Shown here piece after piece: positions 22,260 through 35,061 of a stretch of 64,000 nt of DNA. The first letter of the stretch is position 1; each line of letters begins with the position of its first letter. Below the pieces are notes generated by a model, which was not told the DNA's origin, did no database searches, and worked only from the letters and a program-made list of their open reading frames with translations. The DNA is from Tanypteryx hageni (Eukaryota > Arthropoda > Insecta > Odonata > Petaluridae). The DNA lies in NCBI GenBank assembly GCA_028673005.1, contig CM054116.1, positions 100,294,207-100,358,206 on the forward strand. Direction: 5' to 3'. The position numbers and the translations under genes are program-made.

Positions 22260-24955
22260 ATGAAGAGACGTTTTGAAAGTAGCGCAAGCAAGAGAAAACG
22301 TAAACAAGCAAGCGAAGCAGCAATTAAAGAATCAAAATTAATAACATCGTTTTTAACGAATCTAACTTTTCTTCTTGGATGGATAGCCCTACACACAATG
22401 AAACCTCCGATACTCAAGCAAAAAATATTTCAATGCAACTACAAGAACGAGATCGAAGAGTTAATCAAGAGAATGATACGCCAACAGATGCAGGCGAAGG
22501 TAATAGGTGTGATTTTGTAGAAGAAAGTACTGCAGATAACAACCCTTTTAGAACTATCTCTACAACAGCACATTTGAATACCTCAGTACGAATATCTAAC
22601 AATGATGAGAATATACAAGGAGATGTGTTAGAAATAATTTTAACAAAGTCATCAGAAAATTCCACTTCTATTCAAGAAACTCATCAGCAAGAGATAAATG
22701 AAAATCTACTTCCTATTCATCAAGGATCATTCATCACTGCTACGGGTTTTTGTGTTAATGACATTGGAGTTCTTGACAAAAACAATGCTACCCAAATGCA
22801 TTCGTGCCTCAGAATTCATTCTTTTGAAATTTCAGACAACATTCCACACGATGCTGGAAACCATGCTTTTCCTAGTCGTCTACTGAAAAAGATTTTACCT
22901 AATGGTGAAACTTGCACCAGAGATTGGTTAAGTTGGACCACAGAAAAACAATCTCTGTACTGTGTACCATGCTTTATTTACAACAAATTTTCTACAAATG
23001 CATCAACTCTCTCTAATGAATCAGGATGGAGCATCAAAAGAGGCTGTTGAAAGTCGAAAGACAGAATACCATCCCATGAGCGTTCAACATCACACAAAGA
23101 AAACTATGTGGCATGGAAATCAGCTAGCAGGGCAGCATCAGCTGATAATTTAGCAGAGAAATTACTTTTATCTGAAATCTATACAGAGGTTAATTTGTGG
23201 AAGAATATTCTTGAGCGCATCCTCGATGTCATACTTTTTCTCTCTGAACGGGAATTGGCTTTCTTCGGTGCTAGCCAACGCATAGGCAATCATAGTAATG
23301 GAAACTTTCTAGGCATCATAGAACTGCTAAGCAAATATGACCCAATTCTAATGGAACATGTAAGAAAAGTTCGAGAATCACAAGATAATCAAGAGCGTAT
23401 GCAAGTACATTACCTCTCCACATGCATTCAGAACGAATTCATTGAAATTTGTGGTTCATTTGTTCAAAATTATATTCTCGATGACATTCGAAATGCCAAA
23501 TATTTTGCAATAATTGTTGATACTACACCTGATTGTTCCAACAAGGAACGAACTTCTCTTATAATTCGATATGTAAAAATTCCCGATAACAGCTCAACAT
23601 TTTCAATTGAAGAAAGGTTTATTTGCTTTGATAATTTCAATAAAAAAAGTGGAAAGGAAATTTCTTCTAGAGTTTTAAGAATGCTAGAGGAACTTGGGTT
23701 GAGTTTTGAACTCTGCGTTGGTCAAGCTTACGATAATGGTTTGAACATGGCGGGAAAATATAACGGAGTACAAGCCATTCTCCTTGAACATAATTCAAAT
23801 TGCATTTTCTCTAGCTGTGGAAACCACACATCAAATCTTGTAGGCGTTGAATGTGCAGAATCATGCAATGAAGCAATTACTTCCTTTGGAACCATACAGC
23901 AAATGTACAATTTATTCTGTAGCAGTCCACAAAGTTGGGAAATATTAAAGCAACACCTTCCTGTATCATTGCACCAAATTTCCAAAACAAGGTGCTCTGC
24001 ATGAATTGATGCTGTTTGACCAATTGCAAATCATTTGAGTGAAATCAGAAATGCCTTAACTGAACTCGAATCTCTCAATCTTACAGCGCAGGCTCGAACT
24101 GAACTTAAAGCTATCCAGAAATGCATGTCTAAATTTGAATTTCTTCTAATCTCATCTTTGTGGGTTAAATTACTTACAGTGATCCACCAGACTAATTTGT
24201 TGATTGAAGCACGTAATGCTACACTTGATGTTGAGAGAGATAATATTGAAAGGCTCATTAAAGAAATTCAGCAGATTCGTGAACAATGGGATACGTTCTT
24301 GAGTGAGACCTAATTAAAAGCTTGGAATATTGGTATTTCATCTGAGATGAGCCCACAACAGAAGGTTCATAGTGAGTTTAATGTTAATCAACATTATAAA
24401 ATTAAGGTCTTCTATGTTATCATTGATTCCATTATATCGGGTCTTAGGAGGAGGTTTGAATCTCTTAATACAATTTGCAATCTTTTTGGATTTCTGTGGC
24501 AGTTTAATACCTTAAATAATGAAGATTTACGGGCATCAGCAGAGCGATTCCAAGGAAAGTACACCAAAGAAGTATCAACAGATCTGTATGATGAAGTTAT
24601 TTTTCTCAAGCGTGTGCATTCCGCAAACTTCAAACCGGATTGCAAACCCAAAGAATTGCTCCAAGAATTACTTCAACTTGGACTTGCTGGTGTGTTTCCA
24701 AATATCGCAATTGCATTGAGAATCTTTCTCAGTCTACCTGTGTCAGTGGCTTCAAGTGAATGCTTTTTTAATGTGCTGAAACAGATAAAAAACTACTACC
24801 GTTCAACTATGGGACAAGATCGTTTGAATGGCCTTGCTACCCTAAACATCAACCATGATATTGCAAGGCAACTAAATTTTTCAACGATAATTGATTCGTT
24901 TGCACATAAAAAAGCTAGAAAGGCTTTTTTTAAAATGAAAAGGAACTTTTGTTAA
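22260..24955 (+). pseudogene. hAT transposase relic, ZMYM1/DUF4371 type
   Basis: The N-terminus MKRRFESSASKRKRKQ is basic and typical of this hAT branch; a frameshift near 22375 follows. The second frame (to 23050) ends in a TTF-type zinc finger, DWLSWTTEKQSLYCVPCF. After another shift, 23108-24003 gives the DUF4371 catalytic half: AFFGASQRIGNHSNGNF, IVDTTPDCSNKERTS (first Asp), GQAYDNGLNMAGKYNG (second Asp) and CGNHTSNLV. Stops at 24003 and 24312 break the rest. The last frame (24347-24955) ends in the hAT dimerisation block IALRIFLSLPVSVASSECFF and MGQDRLNGLATLNI. Close in type to the hAT at 26.5-30.4 kb, but older. Confidence 0.9.
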
Positions 24956-25269
24956 TATTTTAATTATTGAAGCGGCATGTAACTGCATAGTTATATATGC
25001 CGATATTCAATTTTGTTAAACTAATGCATTTTAATGTCATGTGTATTAAACTTTTCCACTTTGTGTATTAACTATTCCATCTTTTTTCTTGTGTGTTCTA
25101 TAACTATTTCTTGTGTAATAAACTTTTAAAACTTATTTTTGCAAATCTGATTATTTAAATCATAACAGTTTTTGTAACTATTGTTTGGCTTTTTTTTAAA
25201 TCTAGTGGGGGCCTCAAAAAGGTAACTGACCCGGGCCTCGCTCGACCTCTGAAAGGCCCTGTATATAGA

Positions 25270-26488
25270 TTACGTTTGGTTTTGCACTTATTTGTACATT
25301 ATATAGATCCACGATGGTTTGCTAATACTCAGAAAGTTATAAAAGTTCTAGATTTAGGTCAAAAATATCTTTAAGGGTGGATTGCTAAATAAGATTTGAT
25401 ATATGTTCTGGTATGTAATAAAAGGTAGGGAAAGAGTAAAGTGTTTTCGTAGGAGCGCGAGTTTGAGGTTTGTTATAAACAGTTTAAAAAATACTTTGAT
25501 AAAATTCAATAAATAAAATTAAATGCAATGAATGTTTAAATTCTATTCAATAACTAGAAAATTAATCAAGATCTTTTATGACCAAAAACCAAATAAAGTA
25601 CAATTGCTATGAATGGGTATATTTGAAATACAATAAAAAAATCGATAAAATCTAGTAAATGGAATTTAGAGATTTGATTAATTGTTGTAAACCTTGAAAT
25701 GGGAATGATTCAGCTTCGTTGCACAAACTTATATATTACATAACAATATAGTATGTGCTTATCAGGGGCATACTGATAGGCCCCACAACCCCTGAAATGC
25801 AGAGTGATCCCGAGATTTAAGGACCCCCCCAATCATTCAAACCATCCTGACAAAGACATCTGATGTCCACTTTAAAAACCCAAAAAATGTAATTGCGACT
25901 TCTACAATACAGCTGTATAATGCTGAGAAGAGGCATTTCTCGACACAAAAACCAGTGCAAGATATAGGCTACAATTATACCTTCAGACATCTCTCACTCT
26001 TAGGCCAATATATTTTCTCATGTGTCAACACTTCTTGGGTGTTACATATAACTAGATAAGATTATTGTGCTTATTTGAGTATGTATATTGTGTGTATTTA
26101 CATGTTAAGTGAAGCATGGGTTCTGCACACACTGTTCAGGCTCTAAAGGATGATGACTTGACTTCAATTACTTGTCAGTCCAGTAGTCACTACTTTAGGC
26201 CTGCACTATTATCATGAAAAAAGTTTTCATTTTCATATATTCATAGATTATTTTTGGCACCACGAACTGCCCCTGATGGCACATAAGATTTTACAGATAG
26301 TACTTATTCACTAGAGGTTGTTCAAGTATTACAACAGCAAATGATTAGCTATATTTGACTCCCCATACTCGGAGTACCTGCACAAAAATATTAACGAAAC
26401 TGTAATGTTTCACTGCATTGCAGCAAGGGAAAGTTAAACTTAGACTATTCTTTAACCTATATAATAGTTTTATCCCAGAAAATAAACA
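25270..26488. other. No recognisable gene; possible hAT MITE at 25763-26275
   Basis: AT-rich DNA. One segment starts caggggcatactga (25763) and ends gaactgcccctg (26275), which would suit hAT ends, but the flanking octamers do not match. Nothing else is recognisable. Confidence 0.35.
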
Positions 26489-26496
26489 TGTGCATG

Positions 26497-29400
26497 CAGG
26501 GTCGGCGGAAGCGGGCCTGCAAGGCCTGCGTTGCAGGCGGGCGCCAAGCAAGGGGGGTGCCGCTTCCAAAAACTTCGGCCATAAATGTATCATTTATTTA
26601 TTTAATCATAATACACGGGTAGTAAATTACCCATTTACAAAGATATATGAAACATATAACAGCACAAATAAAATAAATATAGTAAGATGTTACATTAAAT
26701 CAAATATATATATTCATTGAAGTTGTAGTTACAAAACAGTAATAAACTTATTGCATTTTATATAAAATATGACCACCAAAGCACACAAATATTACCTAAA
26801 TTCATGAATTGCCTTGATTTGTTTAACAGTAGTTTCAAAAATGTCTATAGAACTATGAGATAAAAATAGATTACCTAAACGTTGAAGACGGTTTATTGGT
26901 GAGTGGTATATATAATTTGTAGTACAAGCATTGTTAAAAAATGTATCTGTGGATCTATTTAATAAATAATAAATATGACACCACACGTCCACACCCATGG
27001 AGATTATGGTGCTTTATGGCTTGAATCAGCACGAGTGATTTCAGTAAGGAAACATAATAGTTGGAAATATATATAAATTAATACATTTTTGAAACTGTTG
27101 GCCGACGGTGCTGGGTTTAGCCAAAGTTAGCTAGCGGAAGACTATGCCATGTAGCGTAATGAGAGTGGGCCTCCAATGGTTCTAACTGAATTCACAGCAT
27201 AAATGCACATATCACTATCTGCTATGTCGAATTAACTGCTGCGGTTGTTTTATACGCGACCGGTTTAATAAAATTTTGTATCTGATATCTGCATAACATT
27301 TGGTAAGTTGAGACTGTACTTACTTATAATTCATGTTTCATTTTATTTGAAAATAATTACAAAATACCCACTGTTTTTTTAAAATAATCCAAAATACCAC
27401 TGTTTTAAAACAGGTTAAAATTGGTGCTTGAGTTATTGTTAGATTAGGGTTAGAGTTAGGGTTGGTGTTGTGTATATTTTTGTTATTACTCCTAACGTTT
27501 TGTTATAGCTATTTTTAACATGTTTTTAAAAACAGTGGACATTTTGGAATATTAAAAAAACTGGGTATTTTGGAATTAACACCAATTTATTTTTATTATT
27601 AAATTTCAGTCTAAAAATTTAATTAAAAAATGGAATCGAAGACAAAGTTATCCGGTAACCAGAATCGTAAACGTAAGGCTGCGAAAGATTCTGCCATTCA
27701 AAAACAAGCCGATACACTAGCTCATTTCATTAAAAAAGTGAAGAATACTTCCGACTTAGACTTTAGCCAACTTGACACATCATCAGAACCAATCGTTGAC
27801 GAAGAGGCATCCAACCCAAGTTCATCAGCCAGATTAAATGAGAATATTACAACGACAGATCAAGACCATGAGGAGTTAATTTCTGAACCAGATCTCGAGG
27901 TAATTAAAAATTCTTTAAATCATGACATGGAAAACGTCTTAAGTGAAGAATCGTTTCGAGATAATTCGGAGAAAGACATTGTTATAAATGATAAATCTTT
28001 AGTTAATGGAAAATTAGAAGATCCAGCAAAATGGCCAAATATTGACAACAAATTACAAATAGTTTTATTAGAAATGGGACCTATTCAAAAGAAAAATTTA
28101 ATACATCCGAGAGATACAAATGGACATAAATTTAGCGATACATATTTTAATGGAAAAATGGAAAACGGAAAGTTGGTAACACGGACATGGCTTATTTATT
28201 CATTAACCGCAAATTCTGTTTTCTGTTTGTCTTGTAAACTTTTTACACCTGCTGAGAGTAGTAGCCTTGTAAAAGGATATGATGGCTGGGGAAACATATT
28301 CAAAACTTTACATAGACACGAGACCAGTATGACTCACATGAAAATTTTTTTAAATGGAAGGAACTTCAGATGAACCTGAAAAATAAAATAACTATTGACT
28401 TTCAAACACAAAACATGTACGAAATGGAAAAAAACATTGGTCAAATGTTTTAGAAAGATTGATTGAAATAGTAAAATTCCTTGGTGGCCAACATTTAGCA
28501 TTTCGAGGATCATCAGATACATTATATCAAAAGAATAACGGAAACATTTAAAAATTAGTCGAACTGTTTGCTAAGTTTGACCGGGTTATGGAAACCCACG
28601 TTGAAAGAGCTCTACGGCAAAAAGGTTGCGTTAACTATTTAAGTAAATACAGTAGTCAAAATGAAATATTGCAAATTTTAGGCAATGGAATAAGGGATAA
28701 AATTTTATTGTCAATTCGAAAGGCTAAATACTATTCAATGATCTTGGACTGAACACCTGACGCAAGTAAAACAGAACAGATGAGTATTATCATACGTTTT
28801 GTTTTCCACACCGATGGAAAAGTCGAAATCAGGGAAGGAAGCTGATAACTCTACAGGCCACGGTTTATACGAAACCATAATTAAATTATTGGAAAAATGG
28901 GACATTCCCATTGAGGATATGATGGGTGAAGGGTACGACAATGGAGCGAATATGAAAGGGAAAAGAAATGGGCTTCAAAGTTTGCTCTTAAACACAAATC
29001 CTCATGCCTTTTACGTTCCCTGTGCTGCTCATACTCTAAATTTAATGATAAATGACGCAGCAAAAGTCAATGCAGACACAATTAGTTTTTTGCAACTGTG
29101 CAAGAATTATATAATTTCTTTTCATCTTCTCCAAAGCGTTGGACAATTCTTTTAAAGAACATCTCAAACTTAACATTAAAGCAGCTTTCAGACACCCGAT
29201 GGGAAAGTAGAATTGAAGCAATTCGGCCTCTACGATATCAAATAGGAGAAATTTATGACGCGCTCTATGAAATTATGGACCATGACAACTTCAATAAAGA
29301 AATACAACATGAAGCACAAAGTTTATGTGTTAAAATAAAAGATTATAAATTTATTTGCTCCTTGATAATTTGGCATGATATTCTTAATAGAATAAATCCT

Positions 29401-30363
29401 GTCAGCAAACAACTTCAAGATAAAAATATGCACATTGCACTTGTCTTAGAATCAATCGGCAATTTAAAATCATTCATATTGAAATATCGATCAAATTCAA
29501 ATTACAAGGATATTTTTGAAACAGCAAAAAAACTTAGTAAAGATGTGGATGGAGAACCAGAATTTAAATCTATAGTTGAAGTTCGCAGAAAAAAAAGAAA
29601 CGTCAATTTCAATATGAACATCATGACGAATCACCACAAATGTCAAACGATAGATTCAGAGTCAATGTTTTTATACGATTTTGGATATTGCTTGGGCATC
29701 TTTGAATGGACGTTTTGAACAACTGAAAATCCATAGTGATCATTTCAGTTTCTTACATAATTTCTCAGAAATTGATAATGAAAATCTAAGAAAAAACTGA
29801 TGATTTAGAGAAACTTTTAAAATATGGTGATAACAAAGATATACATGGTACAGAACTCTATGACAAGATAGTTGCTTATAAAGACATTTTCAGTAATGAT
29901 AAATTAAAAATTCAAAACCCTTTTGATGTTCTTCAGTTTATTGTATCTAATAATTTATCCTTTCCTAACTTAACGATTGCTTTAAGAATATTATTGACCA
30001 TTTCTGTTAGTGTAGCAAGCAGTGAATGTCCATTTACTAAATTAAAATTAATTAAGATGTATTTACGAACGAGTAGTTCACAAGAGAGGCTTGTAAACCT
30101 TGCATTAATAGTGATTAAAAATGATGTATGTGCTGAATTAGTTGTAAAGGAAATTATTTCTAATTTTGTAACTATGAAATAAAGAAAAATAAAAATTTTG
30201 TGAATAATCTTGTTTCAAATAAAATTTCATATTTGTTTATTTATTCTAATATTCTATTCATGTTATACTAAAATGTGCAACGTCTTTTTTCGACGATTTT
30301 TTTCTAAAGGGGCGCTCACAGCTATTTTGCAGACGGGCGCTGAACAACCTAGTGCCTGCCCTG
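26497..30363 (+). mobile_element. hAT element of 3867 bp with a perfect 8-bp target duplication
   Basis: The left end is cagggtcggcggaagc and the right end, inverted, cagggcaggcactagg. Both flanks carry the identical octamer tgtgcatg (26489-26496 and 30364-30371). Near-terminal gggcgc motifs occur at both ends. The element contains one transposase gene in the plus direction (27630-30182), now broken. The intact duplication shows that it inserted more recently than the nested hAT to its left. Confidence 0.95.
27630..30182 (+). pseudogene. hAT transposase of the 26.5-kb element, DUF4371/ZMYM type, broken
   Basis: The first frame (27630-28373, 247 residues) has the basic start KLSGNQNRKRKAAKDS, a low-complexity acidic linker and the TTF-type zinc finger TRTWLIYSLTANSVFCLSCK. 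A frameshift at about 28370 leads to QHLAFRGSSDTLYQ. The first catalytic region reads SMILD, a TGA stop, then TPDASKTEQMS (about 28740-28780). After another shift, GEGYDNGANMKGKRNG (second Asp) and PCAAHTLNLMI follow (28799-29100), then SDTRWESRIEAI. The C-terminal dimerisation block IALRILLTISVSVASSECPF lies at 29970-30040. Full-length architecture but several stops and shifts, so not active. Confidence 0.9.
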
Positions 30364-30371
30364 TGTGCATG

Positions 30372-31915
30372 TGTACTTACAGCTGCCTTCATTGTTTTTC
30401 TCTCTTCCATTCACTCTTGTTCAGTGTTTTTTTCAAGCTTCATGTGGCGAACACTGCATAAGATGCTCCCCAACAGCTTCCTCCATTGTCAGTAATTGTT
30501 TTTTAAATTAATTCACTCTAAATTAAAACTTTTTAACACTTTCCACAGCTTTGATCAGGCTTTTACAAATGTCAACAGTGAGTGCCGTGCCAAACAAACC
30601 ACGTGACAAAATGCAAAGCGCTGATCGGCTGAAATGGATATCGGATTTTGAAACTAAGATGACGCTCAACTTGTGAGGATGTGGTGGGTATTGAACCTGA
30701 CCTTCTACTTTAACCTCATTTTATCCATAGATGTGACAGGTTTTAAAGCCAAATACCACTTTTATCAAATTCCTCTTTGTTAAAACCATAAGAAAACATG
30801 TTTTTGATTCTAGGTGCCTCACATATTCACTATCAGAATGAGCAAAAGGTATTGTAGATCATTTTAATCATGGTCTATTTCGGTGTGGCCATACTGTGGC
30901 TCACGAACCGCATGTGGCTCTTTAAACTTAGTGTGCAGCTCTTTAAAATTTCCATTCCGAGGCATGTCATTTTCACTACAGAACACAATGACGTAGTGTG
31001 ACTTGAGACGTGTTGGGGATGCCTAAGGGACATGCATTATATCTCAATTGCTTCGGATACAGGTTGTTTTACTGATTGTAAATTTGTGAGCACAATATTT
31101 TTCATGCGGCTCTTGAACTTCTGAAGATTATCGTATTTGGCTTCACAGGTTACTTTGGCCACCCCTGGTCTATTTATTAGGCACAGCAAGTGACCACATC
31201 GACATATTCAACAGAAAATTTCCAAATATGTTATATCAAAAGCATTAAGAATCTACCTTCGAGCACATTAACAACAACTGTATAACTTTATATATTGCTT
31301 TCTATGAATGATGGGTTGAGATAAATAATTTGCTCCAATTTGATATGAAAAGTAGTAATTTTGCAAAAAGACAAAAAATTATGTCAATCATTTAGAGCTT
31401 TCCCTTACGTTTCCATGCACTTTGTTCATCATCAGGTTTTCTCAAGACGAAATTAAGATTTTTGCCCTGGGAAAATTTTTCTGATTTACAAATAGAAAAA
31501 AGAAGTGTTTGATTTCATTTTGCACAAGGAGACAATTTAATAATAGAATCAAGCCCAATGTGTAACATTTAATGTAACATATGTTTATGTGTATCATATT
31601 TAAAGAATAATACATGAATAAAAACCTTTGCATGATTGGGAGAATGGCCGAATCATTAGCAACATTAATATTAAAAATGTAAATTTATTCAGATAATTTC
31701 ATATTTATACAGCAATATAAAGCAACTTATACACATAGTACTGTTTACAAAGGTTTAAAAATGTAAAAGAACAAAATAAATGCATCTAATGAAAGTTACA
31801 AAAGAAATAATTCAATGATAATAATTACAAAAAGAAAATGTAATTATAAGATACATCAGTCTCTGATTATAAAAATATTCCTATATTTATTTAAAAATAG
31901 CACAATTTAAAAAAA
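30372..31915. other. Mostly unrecognised DNA downstream of the borealin gene
   Basis: Apart from the hAT MITE at 30881-31167 I see no gene. On the minus strand an AATAAA (plus-strand tttatt at 31684-31689) lies about 230 bp past the borealin stop and could be its polyadenylation signal. Confidence 0.4.
30881..31167. mobile_element. hAT MITE, 287 bp, with perfect 8-bp target duplication
   Basis: The left end is cggtgtggccatactg and the right end, inverted, caggggtggccaaagt. The internal gccgcatg / accgcatgtggctc motif is mirrored. The flanks are the identical octamer gtctattt (30873-30880 and 31168-31175). No coding sequence. Confidence 0.85.
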
Positions 31916-32038
31916 TCACTGCAATGCCAATATTGCTGTTATATTATCATTGAGCACTTCAAGTTGTCTTCTTAAATCTCCATCAATTTCAGGTATTTCA
32001 GACATCCTTAAACCCCTCTCAGGCATTACAGATAGTAT
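31916..32038 (-). CDS. borr: Borealin exon 6 (C-terminus and stop)
   Basis: Acceptor ccttttag. Begins ILSVMPERGLRMSEIPEID and ends in the Leu-rich helix with a TGA stop. Completes the dimerisation domain. Confidence 0.88.
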   Translation of the reverse strand: MLSVMPERGLRMSEIPEIDGDLRRQLEVLNDNITAILALQ

Positions 32039-33870
32039 CTAAAAGGTAAAATTACATTATTTAAGTTGCATGATATTTAATACTGTTGCAATAAAAAGAT
32101 AAATTTTCTGAAATAAGCTAGTAACTACATTTCACAAATGTCAATCTGTTTGAAATATTTTAGGGAGCAAATTTAAAATGTCAAGCAAAGTTTAACTGCA
32201 GTTAGTACATTATGGATGTCAGCCAATGCCTAAAAAAAAACATTTTGTTCCATATGTTATTTGATGTTTCATATAACAACATGTAAAATTAGTTTAATAT
32301 GTTTTAAAATGAGAGATTGTGAAAATCCTCACCCTTCCACCTTGCAAAGGAACTACCACATTCGGTTTGGCTTCATTAATTATATTGGTTACATGGAGAG
32401 GACTCCCAGACATTGACATGGCTACTTCTCCCTCCTTAGGCATTCGAAGAACTGACATTGGAGCATATGGGTTAAATTTGGGCGTCACCATTCCTGCACT
32501 TGGTGGAAATTTTATGTTAGCCGGTGTCTACAAGATTGACAAAAAAATCCATCATTAATCACTTCATGCATTGCTTAATACATTCAATTGGCAAAAAAGA
32601 AAAGATATAAGGCAGATCTATAAATGGTATTAAAGTTGATGATGTACTATTAAAAGAGAAAATGAAATGCTTAGCTAAGATTTTCAAAATAAAAAATTCA
32701 ACATCAAATATTGCCTGTAAATGAAACTGATGTGAATTTACAAATAAAAGCAATCTCAGTGATTTATAACATTTTAAACTATTACCTTAAATTTATCAGC
32801 CTTGCCACAAGTTGATGGAAGTTTACTTCGTGTAACACGGCGTGGCTTAATATAACTGTTATCTATTGAGAAAATAAAGAAATAGATCAGTTGTAAATAA
32901 GCAACGTTTACATAAAAAAATAACAATTCGAATCGAAAATTGGTCATGTGCAGTACCTACCTTCAGTTACCGATATGCTCCTAGATGTTGCAGTAGGTCT
33001 TTCAAAATGTTCTCTATCTCTAATAGACGCAAAATCCTCCTATAATCATGAATTGATTTAAAGAAAAGTATTTTTATGCAGACGAATCACCCGAATTAAC
33101 CATAAAAATACTTTACCTCAGTAATCTTAGAAATTGGTTTGTTCAATAACGTTGGAGGAATTTTCATCATTTTCACTTCATAAGCCCTAGTTACTGCAGC
33201 AAGCAAACCAGACTGCCTCTTCTGCCTTCTTTTCTGAAGTGCCCTTACTGCAAACAATGAAAAAACAATACTTATTTGATCTATTTATTATTTTACTAAA
33301 CCGACTGAAAACTGATGATTAACAACTCTTACCAATTTCAATAATACTACTACAAAATAACAATATATTGTATGGAATACATTATGTAAATCACAGCAAT
33401 GGATTTTTAATAGATTTATTACTGAATGCTATGGCAGAAGATTGTTGTTTCTTGTTCTAACCTATAAACATTACTTTCCATTGCTCAAAATTTTTACGCT
33501 ATTAACTCATGATCAATTAACCTCCAATAAAACAAGACATTTCCAAGATAATAATAATAGGCCCTACCATATTTTCAATTAAGAAAAATGGTTTAAGTTG
33601 GAATACTGCAGGTTTATTATTTATCCACCATAAAAAATATTTCTAGGTTAATCCAATCACCGAAATTCTAGCTTGTTCGACAAAGAACTTATTAGATAAA
33701 CACACTATTTATTCTAAAATTAAAGAACTACGGGGGATTAAGAAGAAATGTTAAATTTATTCTTAAATCAACAGAAGAGCAACATACAAACAGAAATTAC
33801 CTTGTTTTCTGAAAGAAATTTCCATACTTTTAATCTTAGAAATGTCAGCACATCTAATAGGGGAATCCAT
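31916..33870 (-). CDS. borr: Borealin/CDCA8-like chromosomal passenger complex subunit (six exons)
   Basis: Six exons on the minus strand join with consistent phases (70+131+79+77+195+123 nt) into 224 codons with start and stop, all introns GT-AG. Borealin binds survivin and INCENP to place Aurora B at centromeres and the midzone. The N-terminal part (exon 2: RALQKRRQKRQSGLLAAV, then AYEVKMMKIPPTLL) matches the borealin N-terminal helix, where human borealin has a comparable LYNIEILRLPKAL. The C-terminal domain is clearest: VTPKFNP, RMPKEGEVAMSMSGSPL, VVVPLQGGR and a final amphipathic helix rich in Leu (DLRRQLEVLNDNITAIL), as in the borealin dimerisation domain. The middle is basic and poorly conserved, as usual. 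The start is chosen because an in-frame TAA lies 27 bases upstream and the context gacATGg is good. The protein is shorter than the roughly 280-residue human one, mostly at the N-terminus. Confidence 0.88.
32333..32527 (-). CDS. borr: Borealin exon 5 (core of the C-terminal domain)
   Basis: Acceptor cttgtag, donor agg|gtgagg. Carries the family-defining TPKFNP and MPKEGEVAMSMSGSPL motifs; phase 0 at both ends. Confidence 0.9.
32786..32862 (-). CDS. borr: Borealin exon 4
   Basis: Acceptor tcaatag, donor aag|gtaata. Encodes the basic KPRRVTRSKLPS segment. Phase fits its neighbours. Confidence 0.8.
32961..33039 (-). CDS. borr: Borealin exon 3
   Basis: Acceptor gattatag, donor gaag|gtaggt. Encodes EDFASIRDREHFE and a Ser/Thr-rich stretch. 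Low conservation is expected here. Confidence 0.8.
33117..33247 (-). CDS. borr: Borealin exon 2
   Basis: Acceptor tttgcag, donor gag|gtaaag. Phase 1 in, phase 0 out. Holds the N-terminal helix that in other borealins packs with INCENP and survivin. Confidence 0.85.
33801..33870 (-). CDS. borr: Borealin exon 1 (coding start)
   Basis: Encodes MDSPIRCADISKIKSMEISF and RKQ. The donor is cag|gtaatt after one base of the next codon. No earlier in-frame ATG precedes the upstream stop. Confidence 0.8.
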
Positions 33871-35061
33871 GTCGATGACTGGGTTGAATGAATATCTTTA
33901 ACAGCGATCAGAGGTGTAGAATAAACAAAAACCTAATTGAATCTCAAATCCCTTGTCTATTCAAACCAAAGACCAGCGTATACAACAGTCCTAGACTCAA
34001 ACTACCAATAGTCATACAGGAATTTGAAGTAACCGGGGTAACCAGTGTTGGTCGTAGATGGAGCTATTGATGCCAGCAGAACGTGGCTGAACGGAATGGT
34101 TTTAATTTAAAATATTTTTATAATGTATAAATTTCGTATCCAGAAGTTTTGTTTGAACGTTGTTACATTATTCAATTATAAAACAAGCTATGCCTGAACC
34201 GTCTGTATTGACTGGCGTCACGTCTTGAGTGGCCAGAAATAGAACTACGTTACTACATAGTGTACATGCGTACATGTTTATTTCTTATAACGCATTTCAG
34301 CTATCTTTAGCTTAGCGGCAATGTGTTAAACACGAGAACACGGTTTGTTGATGACATGATAGTTATTCTTTATCGAACTTTAATTAAGTACTCTTTAAAA
34401 AACGAGCGATTCAGTGTTTTCACAAATGCGTTAATTTTAAAGAGATATTTAGATACGGAATACTATCATACTATCGTAATCTCGCTTTAAGGACCTACAA
34501 TTTCCGAGCTACTAGATCTGCAACAACGGTGTCGTGAGTGACGAGAAATGGAACTACGTGGAGTTTGCTGTTTCGGCGTCAACGCGTCAATGCTATGATC
34601 TGCTTCGAGATCTGTATCTCCGCTGGCATGGCTGGCATCCTGGCATGGAGAGGGTGATGTGGTTCAAGGCCTGGCGCACAACACGACTTTAATCTCCATC
34701 TAACCAAACAATAATAACGTTTCCATGGCATATTTTTCAGGATTTAATCGCTGTGCAATTCCCGAATTACCTTTCTGAAACTCATATCGCATACTACGGA
34801 TTCCGTCAGCTGTATTACCTCATTTCTCGTCACTCATGGCGCCATTATTTCAGATCTCGTCGCTCGGAAATTGTGGGTCCTTAAAGGGATATTACCATAG
34901 ATACTTTTACAGTAACTGTTTCATATTATTAGCAAAATGACATTAATATTTACGTAACTTAAACTTCCAGTTGATGTTTTTTATAAATTATTTAGGTACT
35001 TTTACAATAATTGTTTCATATTATTAGCAAAATGAAATTAATATTTACGTACCTAACTTAA

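Larger units (their letters stand above)
16622..25261 (+). mobile_element. Composite hAT element holding nested insertions
   Basis: The right end, inverted, reads cagggcctttcagaggtcg, then agcgaggcccgggtc. The left end at 16622 reads caggg, a run of G, aggtcagccggggc and ggcccgggtc, a diverged match. A transposase relic (22260-24955) runs toward the right end. Downstream of 25261 is tatataga; upstream, tatatagg lies at 16602-16609, but 12 extra bases separate it from the left end, so the duplication is only suggestive. Inside lie a LINE (16668-18060) and a Tigger-ended element (18391-22047), which explain why the left end is 5.6 kb from the gene. Confidence 0.5.

Noticed and set aside
25763..26275. 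hAT MITE candidate bounded by caggggcat and gcccctg
   Set aside because: Flanking octamers (gtgcttat and atggcaca) do not match and internal symmetry is poor, so it is not called as a firm element.
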